Below the pieces are notes generated by a model. It was not told the origin of the DNA. It did not search any database and worked only from the letters and a program-made list of their open reading frames with translations. Made by a program: the position numbers and the translations under genes. Of a DNA stretch of 64,000 nt, positions 33,261 through 44,571 are shown in pieces. Each line of letters starts with the position of its first letter. Position 1 is the stretch's first letter. This stretch comes from Diphasiastrum complanatum (lineage: Eukaryota > Streptophyta > Lycopodiopsida > Lycopodiales > Lycopodiaceae): the NCBI GenBank assembly GCA_029204225.1, contig CM055096.1, positions 71,987,349 to 72,051,348 of the forward strand, read 5' to 3'.

Positions 33261-34440
33261 ATGGCTTCCTGCGATTCCTCGCTGAGCTTGCATCGTCGTA
33301 AACTCCCTCGTCCTTATTCAGGGGATATAGTCATGATCTATCTTAAAAATTACACCGAGCAACTCACACAGGCCAAGGATATCCTCACAAACCTTGGATT
33401 TGATCTGACACTTTTCCGAGACCAGCAGAGCGAGAGCCTCATCCGAGCAGCCTACTCGACCTATTCGGATAAGTTCCAAACTTTCCGAATTACATCCAAG
33501 AGTGGCAGCTATACTATTATCAACGTCTCTCCTGGGGATCTTCAGAGCATCGGCTTTCCTAATCTCGGAGAGACAATCCGGGCCGCCTCAGAGATCCTCG
33601 TCACCATGGTCACAGTACATACCACCAAGATGGATCGCATCCCACCGAGTGATCTCTTCTCTCTGACTCTCACCATGGATGACCCCACTCAAAATTATAA
33701 GTGGGCTGAGAAGGTAGTGGAAAAGCTGTGCGGACCTCTGAAAGCCCGCAAATCAACTACCAAATGTAGGTATCTCCTCCACATGTTGGTCACCAAGCAA
33801 TTGGGGTCTAAGGCGGCTACTGCCATCAAGGAGCTGGATGATGTTTATCCAAGCACAGAAAAGCGAGCCACCCCCAACCGACAGCAAAACTAGTCTCACC
33901 AGCCCCACCTAAGAAGCAGAAAGGGAAGGCGGCCAGCACAGAAGCAGATGTCCCGCATGACATTCTATCCAGCAACATCGGGGTAGAATATGCTGAATCT
34001 GGAGGGAGCCTTAAACCATCTCAGGTCCCAAAGGAAGTCCTAGAGCAGCAGGCGGCCTTACTTCATCAGGTCCAACAACGTCGACAAGCAGTAGCAGCAG
34101 CAATAGACAGCTCCGGAACGGCAAGCACTTCCGGCTCTGATCCTATCGGCGTGATTCCGTCCACACAGGCAAGCTCCTCGCCATCACTTGCTCTCACACT
34201 CCCACCCCCACCCCCACCATTTACTGCCACCTCCACACCCTCACTAACTCTCAACATGGGCTTCCCTTCCACACTTCCACAAAAGCCCTCCCCTGTACAA
34301 ATCCCCACCCTACTTGACTCCACAGTCAACATAGATGATTTTGCATTACAATTACTAACTGCATTACCATCAACCATTGTCACCACTAACCCAATCCCAC
34401 ACTCTCCGCCACATAGTACCTCCCCACCCCTCAATCCATA
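33261..34440 (+). CDS. Third ORF of the Tat-like element, function unknown
   Basis: ATG at 33261 opens 210 clean codons to a TAG at 33891-33893. One base-frame shift between ~33860 and 33890 continues in another frame to a TAA at 34439-34441, giving about 390 codons in all. Residues 1-200 look globular and soluble: mixed alpha/beta with SGDIVMIYLKNYTEQL, YTIINVSPGDLQSIGF and WAEKVVEKLCGPL. After that comes a Lys-rich stretch, a Gln-rich helix (LLHQVQQRRQAVAAA), then a Ser/Thr/Pro-rich tail with a run of prolines. There is no signal peptide and no membrane segment, so it does not look like an envelope protein. Athila and some Tat elements carry an extra ORF in this same place. It is in better condition than pol. 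Confidence 0.7.
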
Positions 34441-34524
34441 ATCACCTCCACCTGCCTTTCATACACCTCCGTCTAGTCCTGTTCTTGATTTTCTACCGTC
34501 CATTGGTGTGGGACCACCAATCCA

Positions 34525-34540
34525 ATAAGGAGGGGGATAA
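34525..34540 (+). other. Polypurine tract of the Tat-like element
   Basis: ATAAGGAGGGGGATAA immediately precedes the LTR start TGTTAGCAAC at 34541. Confidence 0.9.
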
Positions 34541-35362
34541 TGTTAGCAACTGTGCTAACACAGAGAAAATAAAAAAATAATAATAAAACTCCATGGCATG
34601 TGTTTTGTAAGACCACGTATGAGTATCTGTCAATAAACTTCAAGCCATGGCATGTGTTTTGTAAGTTCATAAGTAGAAGCTTAAATAATAATAAAATAAC
34701 TTAAACTTAGATTTAGAACTTAGACTTAGAAGACTTAAGACTAGAAATATTTTAGCTTAAGTTTTCCTAAGTTAAGAAATTTGAAGTTCTAAATCCTAAG
34801 TTAGAAGTTCTTAAAAAGCTAGAAACAGATTAGTCCCATAAGTTAGTAAACACTTATGTAAGACCCTCCTTGCCATAAAAGGAGAGGTATTTGCATTGTA
34901 ACCAACACTTTTGAGATTAAGCTATCTTGCTCTCTATTTTGGAGAATTATCATTCTATGTCATTTGTGTTCCCTTTGGAAAGGTGCATAGCTTGAGGGAA
35001 GGTGCTCGAGCCTCCTCTTGCCTCCTTTTCATGGGTTTATTGTGGCATGTTCCTTATTGCTTATTTGCTTAATATTGGCCGCAATATTATTTTATTACCC
35101 TTTGGGTGTTAAGTAGAATTTAGATAAAACACCTTGCTAGCTGGGTAAGCCTTAGCAAGGGTTTGTATTTTGTCACCTTAGATAATTTCATTTCCGTTTT
35201 GAGCACTAATTGGGTAAGCCGTAGTGCTTCCGTCATTACGTCTTAGTTTCGCATTTCTGTTTGAACCTTGATAGAAACTTAAAAAGTGGACGAATCTCTA
35301 CATCCCTATACTACACCTGTAAGTAGATCTAGCCACCGCACACACTAGAAATACTTCCAATA
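34541..35362 (+). repeat. 3' LTR of the Tat-like element, 822 bp
   Basis: Complete LTR, TGTTAGCAACTG to CCAATA. A CCATAAAAGGAG motif at ~34873 is a likely core promoter. It is present once more in two pieces, 25728-26006 and, reversed, 27885-28424. The end is TA rather than the usual CA; the end was chosen because it leaves an exact 5-bp target duplication and agrees with the primer-site side. Confidence 0.93.
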
Positions 35363-35422
35363 GAATGGAAGCCATAGTCTCAGTGACGAGGCTCTGATTA
35401 AGCCTGGTGGCTCTGATATCAC
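35363..35422 (-). mobile_element. Start of the split copia gag and its primer site
   Basis: Minus strand: GTGATATCAGAGCC at ~35408-35421 is a one-base variant of the tRNA-Met primer site, followed by a short leader and an ATG whose frame leads toward the GAATG target duplication. The rest of gag lies at 25294-25722. Confidence 0.75.
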
Positions 35423-36290
35423 TGTTGGAAAACCGATAATCCGAGGCCTTCAAGTGTTCCTGATTAGGCAACGTTTTCGATTTGAAGCTCAGATGGAGCC
35501 AATCTATGGGATAAGGCTACTGCCTCAAGCCGCGATCAATCATCCTCCAAACTGCCGACAACTATTGCTAATCTGACAATGAGTTTATGGACAGCAGATA
35601 ATGTCTAATGATAGCGGAAATATATCTACTGACAAAAAGAATAAGCATCACGACATGCACATACACTGAGCGAAAAAAAATATAACTCTTCTGCATTGTC
35701 AAATTGAGTATACATCAATTGCGTGCTGTCTGTTTTCCAGATCAGCGCATCGACGTGAGAGAGGTGTTTTCTCCTCACAATGGGACTAGCTACTACTAGA
35801 ACTATCTTGTTTCTTGATACGCACCTCACCGAGCGTTGCGCTCAAGATTCTCTACCTACATATCTTTGTCTCTGATCCAATAGATATATCATGCTAGATT
35901 ATATTACAAGATTGATTAGCTAAGTTTAAGCTAAGCATCCATTTAAATATGTTTCTGTTAACGTTGCATGGCGGCGGTGGATCGTGATAGTGTGAAAAAC
36001 TTCATGCTCGAGCAGCTGAGGTTCAATTGTTCGTCTTCGCCCTGGCTTGCATATGGAAACTCTGAAGTGTCGATCTGACCCGAAGTGTCGGCCTTCCTTG
36101 AGTATGTGGCAAAAAAGCCAAAGGTTGGTTGAAATAAGATCCTGGATCATTTTAGACCTATTGTCGCCAAAAATCGCGGACTGTGCGACAAACAGTTCAA
36201 ATATGCAGACTGTGCAAAAATTAGTTAAAATATGCAGCAGTCTAAAAATAAGAAAAAATATTACGTCTTTAAAGTAGAAACTTAATGTTT
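35423..36290 (-). mobile_element. 5' LTR of the split minus-strand copia element (outer edge uncertain)
   Basis: TGTTGGAAAACCG at 35423, adjacent to the primer site, is the inner LTR end in reverse. The outer edge is not firm because no partner LTR is present; sequence up to ~36290 has no other assignment. Confidence 0.5.
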
Positions 36291-36359
36291 CTTCACAACC
36301 TGAGTTTGAACATACTTACAGTACTTTTTAAGAGCCTTCTAATGAATCAAACTAGAACT

Positions 36360-36620
36360 AGATTGGTCACTATATCTCATGCCAACACATAGGGATGAGT
36401 CACATATTCAACCTAATCTTGACACTTGTAGCAAGCCTAAGCTAGCTCGAGCCACATCAAATGTTACTTTTGGCCTAATCATGAGATTACAAGTGTACTT
36501 ACTCGAGTTGCCTTCTAAGCCAAAAGTGGTCCTATCACCTACTCACACATAGATGGACATAGAAAAATTTACTAAACCCCTAGACTCAACATAGATGACT
36601 TTTACAATTCTTCGCACTCC
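36360..36620 (-). repeat. Partial copia LTR related to the LTR at 43751-44571
   Basis: Several blocks match 44255-44500 in the same orientation, including AAGCCTAAGCTAGCTCGAGCCACATCA and TTTTGGCCTAATCATGA. Divergence is moderate. It is a fragment without internal sequence. Confidence 0.75.
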
Positions 36621-37960
36621 TCCTTAAAAGTTATCTATTCTAATTAAGCATAGATCTTGGAATCAACCCAAGGTTGGATCTAAGCTTGATAAAAGAACGC
36701 TTGGTGAGAAGATCGACAATGCAGTAGAAGAGGGCTTCGGGAGAACAGTCTTCCGAGAGTTTGGGGTTTACGGCGGGTTGAAGACGGAGAGAGAAGCACT
36801 GGTGCAAAGAGCTGAGCACACAAAAGCTTGGTGAGATTGAGACTGTGTGAGGATTCAGAGACAAGAGTTGTCGGCTGAATCAGAACCTCAACAAATGGAA
36901 TTTTGAAATTTCGAAGGAAGGCTACTTGGTGTTGGTAGTCAGTGTGCATTCAATCGGACACCGTTTGACAAACGGATTGAAGCAACACACTCCTAGCAGT
37001 AGGGCGACCTCAGAGGAAGAGGATTGGCCTGTCAGAGAACTGTGAACAGGAAGCCAAGATCAATTTTCTGAGAAAAACCCTGGCCTAGGGTTTGGAAGCT
37101 CAAAAACGTGGATTTCTCTCCATTCTAAATCATTTTGGAAGTTGTGAAATTCCAGAGGAGGGCGCCCTAGCAGTGTGAAACAGATCTGAGAAGGCTGTGG
37201 CTGGCTGTGGAAGCGTAAGGGTGCTGGATCAAATTTTAGAGGGCAACCATACCCAAAACCATGAAGATAAGGAAGAAGAAGAGCTAGTGGAGCTCACGCG
37301 TGGCCAGTGCGAGGGAAGCCATTGTGTCTCTAGGGTGCTAGCGGCTGGTCGAGAAGGTTTAAATGCGCAGAATCTGAACTGTCGGATAAGATGATGGTTT
37401 ATGGACGGTAGGAATTTGGAGAAGCATGGGCTGTGGGATCCAATAGAGCCATTGGATGATGAGAGAAGGGGATTGAAGGGTGTTGAAAGTCAAATTAAGC
37501 TTCAACTTCATTAAAAAATTTCATAATGAAAGTTGAGCTGGGTCCAGATTTACTGAAAGTTGAAGTCTCTTCAAACTGAAGAAATAGTTTAAAAGTGAAT
37601 AAGCCCTTAATTTTGTCTCCTTTATCCGTTTTGACCCAAACGAAGGGCTACGGACTCCAAACGAAGGGCAGCCGGACTGTACCTGCAAGTACGGTATAGC
37701 AAAACAGAGTGATTGCAGTGGAGAAAGTGTTCGGAGTGCGTTAAAAGTGATTTCACCATTCCATTGGGCACGTAGTTGGGAGTTGACGACTGAGTGCATT
37801 TCGGAAGGCAACATAGTTGGGAGTTGGCTTTCAATTTGGTGGAAAAGCGGTGAGTATCCAGGTAAGGGAAAAAGTGCGGGTCATTATTTTTGACTTCTGA
37901 CATCACAGTTGGCCTCGACATACTGCTTTTAGCCTACGGCAGAAGTTTCAAGCAGTTTTG
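36621..37960 (+). other. No gene assigned; probable leader/LTR sequence of the next copia element
   Basis: No domain is recognisable in any frame. The gag that starts at 37963 implies that the LTR and leader should lie here, but neither a tRNA-Met primer site nor a repeat partner was found. Confidence 0.4.
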
Positions 37961-37962
37961 CG

Positions 37963-38398
37963 ATGACAAACATGGGAGAGTCCATTTTGAGTGAAAGTAG
38001 CAAATTGGACGGGATTTCCAACTATGCAGGGTGGAAATTCAAAATGAAAAACATATTGATGGAGAAAGACTCGTCACAGGTGATGAGGGAAGGCCGCCAA
38101 ATGAAGCAGACATCAAAGTGTTTGACAAGAAGATGAGAAAAGCTTTGACCTTCATTAATTTGTCAGTGAAGGATCACATCATTACCCACGTTTGTGATGC
38201 TGTTACACCCATACAGGCATGAGATGTGCTAAAGGAGCAGTTCGAGATGTCAAATCCATCAAGAATCATATTTCTGAAGTCAAAACTGAATAGTGCCCGC
38301 ATGGGGCAAGGAGAGCACATTCAGACTTATATGACCAGAATTAAGACAATGAGGGATGAACCGCATTTTATTGGTGAGCGCATACGTGATGTGGAGCT
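37963..38398 (+). pseudogene. copia gag N-terminal part, interrupted by a solo LTR
   Basis: An ATG at 37963 opens KLDGISNYAGWKFKMKNILM, the usual copia gag opening. A frameshift near 38070 leads to VTGDEGRPPNEADIKV and ALTFINLSVKDHIITHV. A TGA at 38220 replaces the Trp before DVLKEQFEMSNPSRI. It reads on to VELV, where the solo LTR at 38399 interrupts it, and the same frame resumes at 39081. Confidence 0.88.
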
Positions 38399-39080
38399 TG
38401 TTAAAAATTCACAATTCTAGCTTGACTAGTTTTGGTCATATGACTTGTAAATAGTTAGATGGTCATGATGTGGCTTGTCACACGTGCCAAATAGCATAGG
38501 ATTCCATTCATAAGGATGTTCTCAAGTAGACCTAAGTGTTAGAACCTTTGGAATGAGTCCAAATTATGCTTAGATACAAGGGAGAAAAAATAGGAGCTAT
38601 TTTTGGTAATTTTTGCATTGTTGAGGGATCTCCAAGATTCCAACCCTAACTTGGTAGGGATGAAAGATCCACCAAAATTAGCATTAGGGATAGGTTTAGG
38701 GCTACTCATACCTGCCCAAAACCGTGATGGATCATGTATATATAGGTGATGATATCTCACCAAAATCAATCAAGCAATTTCATGTTTTTTCTCTCATAAT
38801 GGTGCAATTGCTCTCTATGTTCATAATTGTTTGAGTACTTGTGATTACTAATGATTATAGGATTGAATGTAGGTCTGGTGTACAGTACTCAGACTGTGGG
38901 AGGCCGTACTTTCACACGTGTGAAGCCTTCTTCAAGGATTTGGGCCATTTAGTGAGGTTCAAGCATAGATTTTTGATGGATTTTGATGGTTCAATTTGTG
39001 CTAATCTTATGAAATCATAATCTATTGTTTCCCTCATCATTTCAAGTGTTTTAGGATCCTTATTTGCTGTAATTTTTACA
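38399..39080 (+). mobile_element. Solo LTR (682 bp) inserted in copia gag
   Basis: Begins TGTTAAAAATTC and ends GTAATTTTTACA, so the ends are inverted repeats (TGTTAAAAATT / AATTTTTACA). It is flanked by GAGCT at 38394-38398 and 39081-39085, an exact 5-bp target duplication. Removing it with one GAGCT restores the gag frame. It contains TATATATAGG at ~38739 and a CACACGTGTG palindrome at 38913-38922. No internal sequence remains, so it formed by recombination between the two LTRs of a full element. Confidence 0.95.
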
Positions 39081-40826
39081 GAGCTGGTGCACAATGCATT
39101 GTGTGGCATTGCAGAACCCTATCAGATGTTTGTGAGCGGAATTGTATCAAGAGAAAGATTTGCAACCTTTGACGAGCTCATAGGAATCTTGATGCAGGAA
39201 GAGCAACGACGAGAAATGGTGAAAGCTAGACGTCAAAATACTGATGATCAGACACTTGCGACATGCCAAAAACAAGGCAAGGGCAAGGGCAAAAAGAAGT
39301 CTAAACAACAATTTGCCAAGACTCAGGAGGATGAGAGATCTTCCAGTAAGACTAGGAAGAAAGACAAGTGCCTCCATTGTGGTAAAAAGGGCCATTGGAA
39401 GAGTGAATGTCGGAAATTCCTGGCGGAACATGGCAAGGGGAAACCAAAGCAAGCAGGTAACCTTGTCGATGAGGGTGAGATTGAAGACTCAAGCATCTTC
39501 ATATCTGCATTGTCATCTAATCAAGATGATCAAGTGTGGTATATTGACTCGGGAGCCACAAGACACATGACAAGTAAGAAGGATTGGTTCAGTAGCTTGA
39601 AAGTGTTGGATAATGGAACGTCCGTTTCACAAACAAATGGTGATCTGTGCAAGATCAAGGAGATAGGCACCGTTTCAATCCAACTACCTGATGGCAAAAG
39701 CCGTATGATTAGGGAGGTACTTTACGTACCAGGTTTGAAAAAAAATCTACTTTCTATTGGATCCATTACTGATCAAAAGTTGAAAGTAGAATTTGCCCAT
39801 GATCGTTGCTTTGTGAAGGATGTGAACCAAAAGTTCAAAGTTATTGCGGATGGAGTAAGGGAGCCCAATACTAAATTGTATAGGTTGAATGCTACAATCA
39901 AGGGACAACATGGACTTGTCTCGTCTATTCCATCACAAACTGAATTGTGGCATAAGAGGCTTGGTCACTTGAACTTAGGAAGCCTCAGTTTGATGAGGAA
40001 ATTGGAAATGGTGAGAAGATTGCCTACCATAGAAAAATCATGTGTATATGGGAAGCAGCATCGAAAAAAATTCAATAAAGGTGGTGTTACAAGGGCAAAG
40101 AACATTCTGGATTCGATCTACACAGATTTATGCGGGCCTATGAGGACCATGTCCTTAGGTAAAGCCTTCTATTTCATGACCTTTATTGATGATATGTCAC
40201 GTAAGACGTGGATCTACTTCTTGAAGAAGAAATCGGATGCATTTGACAATTTCAAGGGCTTCAAAGCATTGGTCAAAAATCAGACAGGTAGGAAGATCAA
40301 ATTTCTAAGATCGGATAGTGGAGTTGAGTACAAGTCTAATGACTTCAATGATCTTTGTGATCAATGTGGGATCAAAAGACAATGTACGCAAACTCATACT
40401 CATGCTCTCAATGGTGTAGCTGAGCGCAAGAATCGTACGATTGTGGAAAGTGCCAGATCTATGCTAGCTGAGATGAAACTACCAAAAGATTTTTGGTCAA
40501 AAGCATGCAGTACGGCAGTCTATCTTCAAAATAGAAGTCCTACCATTGCCATACCAAAGATAACACCTGAGGAGGCATTCACGAAGAAGAAGCCAAAGGT
40601 GAACCACTTGCGAATCTTTGGATGTAAGGCCTTTGTACACATTCCTAAGGAAGAGAGACGTAAACTTGATGTGAAAGCTATCAAGTGTATATTCCTAGGA
40701 TGTGATGATCGTGTAAAGGGCTATAGATGTTTTGATCCAGTGGAAAACAAAATACATGTAAGCCATGATGTTATCTTTGATGAATCCAAGATGTATGAAG
40801 ACAATGGTGAAGATAGACACATCTAG
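39081..40826 (+). pseudogene. copia gag-pol: zinc knuckle, protease and integrase
   Basis: A 580-codon open frame, the best preserved copia stretch in the window. Gag resumes with FDELIGILMQEEQRREM, then a Lys-rich segment and the intact knuckle CLHCGKKGHWKSEC. The protease motif WYIDSGATRHM is intact. The pre-integrase block ends KKNLLSIGSI. The integrase zinc domain has WHKRLGHLN but only one cysteine of its later pair (SCVYGKQHR). The core keeps all three acidic residues: YTDLCGPM, LRSDSGVEY and NGVAERKN. The C-terminal part (GCKAFVHIPKEERRKLD, then KCIFLGCDD) is normal. A TAG at 40824 ends the frame. Confidence 0.95.
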
Positions 40827-41610
40827 TGGGAAAGATGGTATAGTGAGGATACCTCCTGATGATCCATTTATTGACTTTCCAAGTGATGAACATGAGGATA
40901 CATCTCAAGATACTACTACTCAACCTCAAGAAGCAGGTTGGAGAGGTAGAGATAAACCTTTTGGTGCAAGAAGGATTGAAGTTGCAGGTGACAAACGCAA
41001 GGAGAAGGATGTACCGTGGGATACATTTTCACCAGGAAGCCGATCACCTAACATGAAGCCCTAAGTGGTTTGAGAGACTGTTGGAGAGCCGCAACATGGA
41101 TGACTTTCCAGGATCATCTAGCCAGGGAGAGCTACGAAGGTCAACAAGAGAGAAGACACAACCTGAAAGGTATGAAGCAAACTATGCTCTCTTATCTAGC
41201 ATTATTCAAAGCAAAGAACCTTTGACTTATGGTGAAGCGAAGGATGATGACATTTGGGTCAAGGCCATGGGAGAGGAGATGGAGTCAATTGTTAAGCATA
41301 ACACATGGGACACCAGTTGGCAAAAAACCCATTGGTTGCAAATGGGTATACAAGACTAAGTTCTATGCAGATGGAAGTATAGAAAAGCACAAGACAAGAT
41401 TGGTGATTAAAGGGTATGCACAAAGTAAAGGGATCGACTATGAGGAGACCTTTGCACCAGTATGTAAGTGGAATAGTCTACGTCTACTTGTTGCTTTAGC
41501 TTCACATTCTGGTTGGCCTTTGCATCAGACGGATGTGAAATCTACTTTTCTAGAAGGTGAGTTAGAAGAACATGGATCAACCTGAAGACTTTGTAGCTTC
41601 ATCAATCTTC
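40827..41610 (+). pseudogene. copia reverse transcriptase N-terminus, truncated
   Basis: After the integrase stop, shifted frames give an acidic linker, then LRRSTREKTQPERYEANYAL and WVKAMGEEMESI. A frameshift near 41325 leads to GCKWVYKTKFYADGSIEKHK, RLVIKGYAQ and GIDYEETFAPV, then HQTDVKSTFLEGELEE. A further shift gives MDQPEDFV at ~41575, where the element breaks off. A minus-strand copia begins within ~30 bases. The YVDD motif is absent. Confidence 0.9.
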
Positions 41611-41619
41611 AAAGCTTTG

Positions 41620-42560
41620 AATAATAGGAAATAATCATGCACCATAAATCTTGAAGAGAGAAGGTATAAACGTGTGCATCTTATGTGATCATCCTCCTTT
41701 GAAAGTTTGGATTCATAAGCAATATTAAGAGATTTTGCACTCTCTCTTGGATCCAATTTGTAGATGCTTTCATATCTAGATCCATGTGCAATGATCTCAT
41801 CATTCTTCTTGATCACACAATTATCAATATGGAAATTAACATCGAGGCCACCATCAAGTAATTGGCCAACACTTATAAGATTCTTTGTAAGCTTGGGAAC
41901 AAAAAGAACCTTGTGAAGAGATAGAACATTGATGATGCAAGTTTCAAGGGAATAGTCCCTACACCTTCAATTTTTCACTCTTGATTACTTGCAATATATA
42001 TGGACTTCTTGATTCCTTCATAAGGCATAATAGATGAAAATGAATCTTTGGAGCTACACATATGTGAAGATGCTCCACTATCAATATACCAAGAGTCATC
42101 CATCTTGAAGGTGGAAGAGGAGAAGCTTGATGCCATAAGAGAGCCTTCTCCATCACTTGCAGTAAAGTCTTCTTTCTCATGAGAGATGTTGCTTGCTTGA
42201 ATTGGTTCTTCTTCTTGAAGCAATTGGTGGCATATAGCTTTTTTGCCACAAAAGAGGCACTTAACATCTTTTTTCTTCTTCTTTGAAGTAGAATCTTGAG
42301 AGGAATCATCATCCTCTTCATCTTGGTCTTTTGCTTTGTCCTTAGAGAAGTGTTGGTGTTTTTTTTTGCTCCTCTCTTTGTGCTTGGCAAATAAAACTTT
42401 GTCATCACCATTATGATTGAGTGACAATTTGTCCATCCTTAATAGCTTGTTCTCATGCCTTGATTCTTCAGCTATTAGCACCCCTTGCAAAGCCTCCAAG
42501 GTTGGTAGCTCCTCCTTGATAGCATAGGATTGGACAATTCTCATATTCATCCTTCAAGAC
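41620..42560 (-). pseudogene. copia gag C-terminus, protease and pre-integrase
   Basis: Minus strand. From ~42550 down: IQSYAIKEELPTLEALQGVL, a Lys/Asp-rich linker, and a zinc knuckle KCLFCGKKAICHQLL that is broken after the second cysteine. The protease motif DSWYIDSGASSHM is intact, then the frame shifts. Below ~41990 blocks typical of the pre-integrase region include CVIKKNDEIIAHGSRYESIYKLD. The element stops at ~41610 against the plus-strand copia. Confidence 0.9.
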
Positions 42561-43190
42561 ATTGAGTATGACTTGAACTAGCTCTCTTTGTTTGATAGAA
42601 TTTCCAATACAAGCAAGCTCCCTATGAATGTCTTTCACTCTCAAAACATATTTATGGCACTCTCATCACTCTTTTGATAACTTTGGAATATTTGATTTCT
42701 AAGAGTGAGGATCCTAGAGATATTTTTAGCCTCGTAGACTGCTTTGAGAGTATCCCAAACATCCTTGGCCGAAGTACAAGCATGAAATTCTCTCAAAATC
42801 TCATTAGAGACATTCATCTTGATATAATAGAGAGCCATCCTAGCTCTCTTCTTATACTTTTGTACTTTTTGAAGGACTTGAGGCTCCTCCTCAATTCCAA
42901 GTACAATGTCCATCACATCTTGGAGTATCAAGATTGACTCCATTCTAAACTTCCAAATAGAATAGTTGGAGGTAGATAGTCTTTCACTAGATGCCAATAG
43001 GTAGGAACCCATGGATGCCATCAAAAGTAGTGAAGACTCCTTGTAATGAGACAATAAATGTTGCTTCACTCTCACTATAGGATCCTTGAAAGGTGTACTA
43101 CCAACTCCTATGCAAGATCTTGCAACAAAATGTGAATGAATCTCATTAGCTCTACCAATCTCTCTCAAACTAGATCAACCTCTCATCAAT
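42561..43190 (-). pseudogene. copia gag N-terminal part
   Basis: An open minus-strand frame of 175 codons. The real start is probably the Met of MASMGSYLLASSERLSTSNY, about 50 codons in, as in copia gag. SIWKFRMESILILQDVMDIV, YKKRARMALYYIKMNVSNEI, TSAKDVWDTLKAVYE and ISRILTLRNQIF follow. A near-identical family member lies at 57941-58296. The frame shifts before the next gag block. Confidence 0.92.
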
Positions 43191-43750
43191 TGGTGGAGTA
43201 TAGGCAAAGTTTGGGTCAAAAAGAATCCACAAATCACTCTAATACAATGGAATTGTAAGAAACAATGTGGCTATGACCTCAAAAAGTTGACTAGATCTCA
43301 AATAGATGACATTGGCAAGCCTCTTCTTAAATTTTTTGGTCAAACTAGCAAGATATGATCAAACCAAATGTGTCCACACAGGTCTAGGTGCCCTACCTAA
43401 CCCTCTTCAAAAGCTTATAACTTTTGATTGGTTCTACCAAATGGATTGAAACAAATTGCTACAAAAACTAAACAAAACTAGCTTTCAACAAGCTATCTAG
43501 CACCAAATTTGGATCTAACTTGGAAGAGAACTTTCCAAATGAACTTGGCTATACTTCACACGTGCCTGAGCACTGAATTCCGTACAGTACCTGAAATGAT
43601 TCAATCATTATGATAATGAACCCTCTTGATCCAAATTTCCTTGAGATAGCATGGGAGATGCAATCAACACTCTCTAGATCTTGATTTTCATGAAATTTTT
43701 GAAACTATGGATGATAGATGCATCAAAAGCTTAGGTAGGCTCTGATACCA
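43191..43750 (-). mobile_element. copia leader and primer binding site
   Basis: Non-coding leader of the minus-strand copia. TGGTATCAGAGCC, on the minus strand at 43738-43750, is the tRNA-Met primer site and touches the LTR. Confidence 0.9.
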
Positions 43751-44571
43751 TGTGAAAATTCACACATGTGAAAATTTCCTAATGTGTGAAATTGATCTCC
43801 TAAGCTTGGCTCATGCACTATAGATCACCTATTGATTGAAATCCAAGATCAATGACAAGCTCTAAAGCAAAAAGACATTCTACATGCATTCATTCATTAC
43901 CAAAAGGTGTTTCACACGTGTGGAAGACTTCATGAAATAAACTAAGTCCCAACAAGCTCCTCTCCTTGGGTAGAGAGAGAAAATACCACTTTTGGGCTCA
44001 TCTAGAGAGAGAAGACAATACAAGCAAAATTGGCAAATCTCCAAATTGACTCAAAAACTCATAGATCTCTCATACATTAATGACGGGAATGAAAGTACAT
44101 ATAGAAACTCATAGAGATCCATGCTTGGTTCTTATTGGACCCCTTAAACATAGCCTCTCTAATCCTATTGGATGTGTGATGCAACATCCCTCACTTTTAA
44201 TTGGATCCTACATCTCTCTCTTATTATTGGACCCTTTGACTTTTGCCACCACATAGGGTGCATCACTCATCAAACCTAAACTTGACATGTGTAAGCAACC
44301 TAACTAGCTTGAGCTACATCACAATTGAATTTTGGCCTAATCATGACAAAACATGTGTACTTGACCATTTGACCTCTAAAGCCAAAATTGGCCCTATCAA
44401 AGTTCTACACCAAGATGCTTGATACAAAATCTTTATGATACCCCTAAAGTCAGCATTATAAACTATTTCTAACTATTTTACACATGTGGGAACATGCTCC
44501 ACACATGTTAAATGTACTCACAAACATAAAATCATAAAATAATCAAAATAGATTTTTGACAATTTTTCACA
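43751..44571 (-). repeat. 5' LTR of the minus-strand copia, 821 bp
   Basis: Both ends are clear: TGTGAAAATTCACACATG at 43751 next to the primer site, and GACAATTTTTCACA ending at 44571. The ends are inverted repeats. A G-box palindrome CACACGTGTG lies at 43913-43922. Part of it recurs at 36360-36620. The 3' LTR is missing because the element is truncated. Confidence 0.9.

Larger units (their letters stand above)
25728..35362 (+). mobile_element. Tat/Athila-like Ty3 gypsy element, 9.6 kb, with internal inversion
   Basis: The element begins TGTTAGCAACTG (25728) and ends CCAATA (35362), flanked by the 5-bp duplication GAATG (25723-25727 and 35363-35367). It sits in a minus-strand copia gag. Order after allowing for an inversion of 26007-28424: LTR (~820 bp), primer site TGGCGCCGTTGC, leader, gag with zinc knuckles, protease, reverse transcriptase, RNase H, integrase without chromodomain, spacer, third ORF, polypurine tract, LTR. 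The primer site, the lack of a chromodomain and the extra 3' ORF point to the Tat/Athila group. Stops, frameshifts and an RNase H active-site change show it is dead. Confidence 0.93.

Noticed and set aside
33261-34440. Envelope-like glycoprotein as identity of the third ORF
   Set aside because: There is no signal peptide, hydrophobic span or cysteine pattern; only its position is env-like.
35740-35850. Short ACGT and GCGCTC palindromes as regulatory sites
   Set aside because: They are within LTR sequence, isolated, and no more frequent than expected by chance.
36621-37420. Host gene upstream of the copia gag
   Set aside because: Short frames on both strands, no splice pattern and no known motif.
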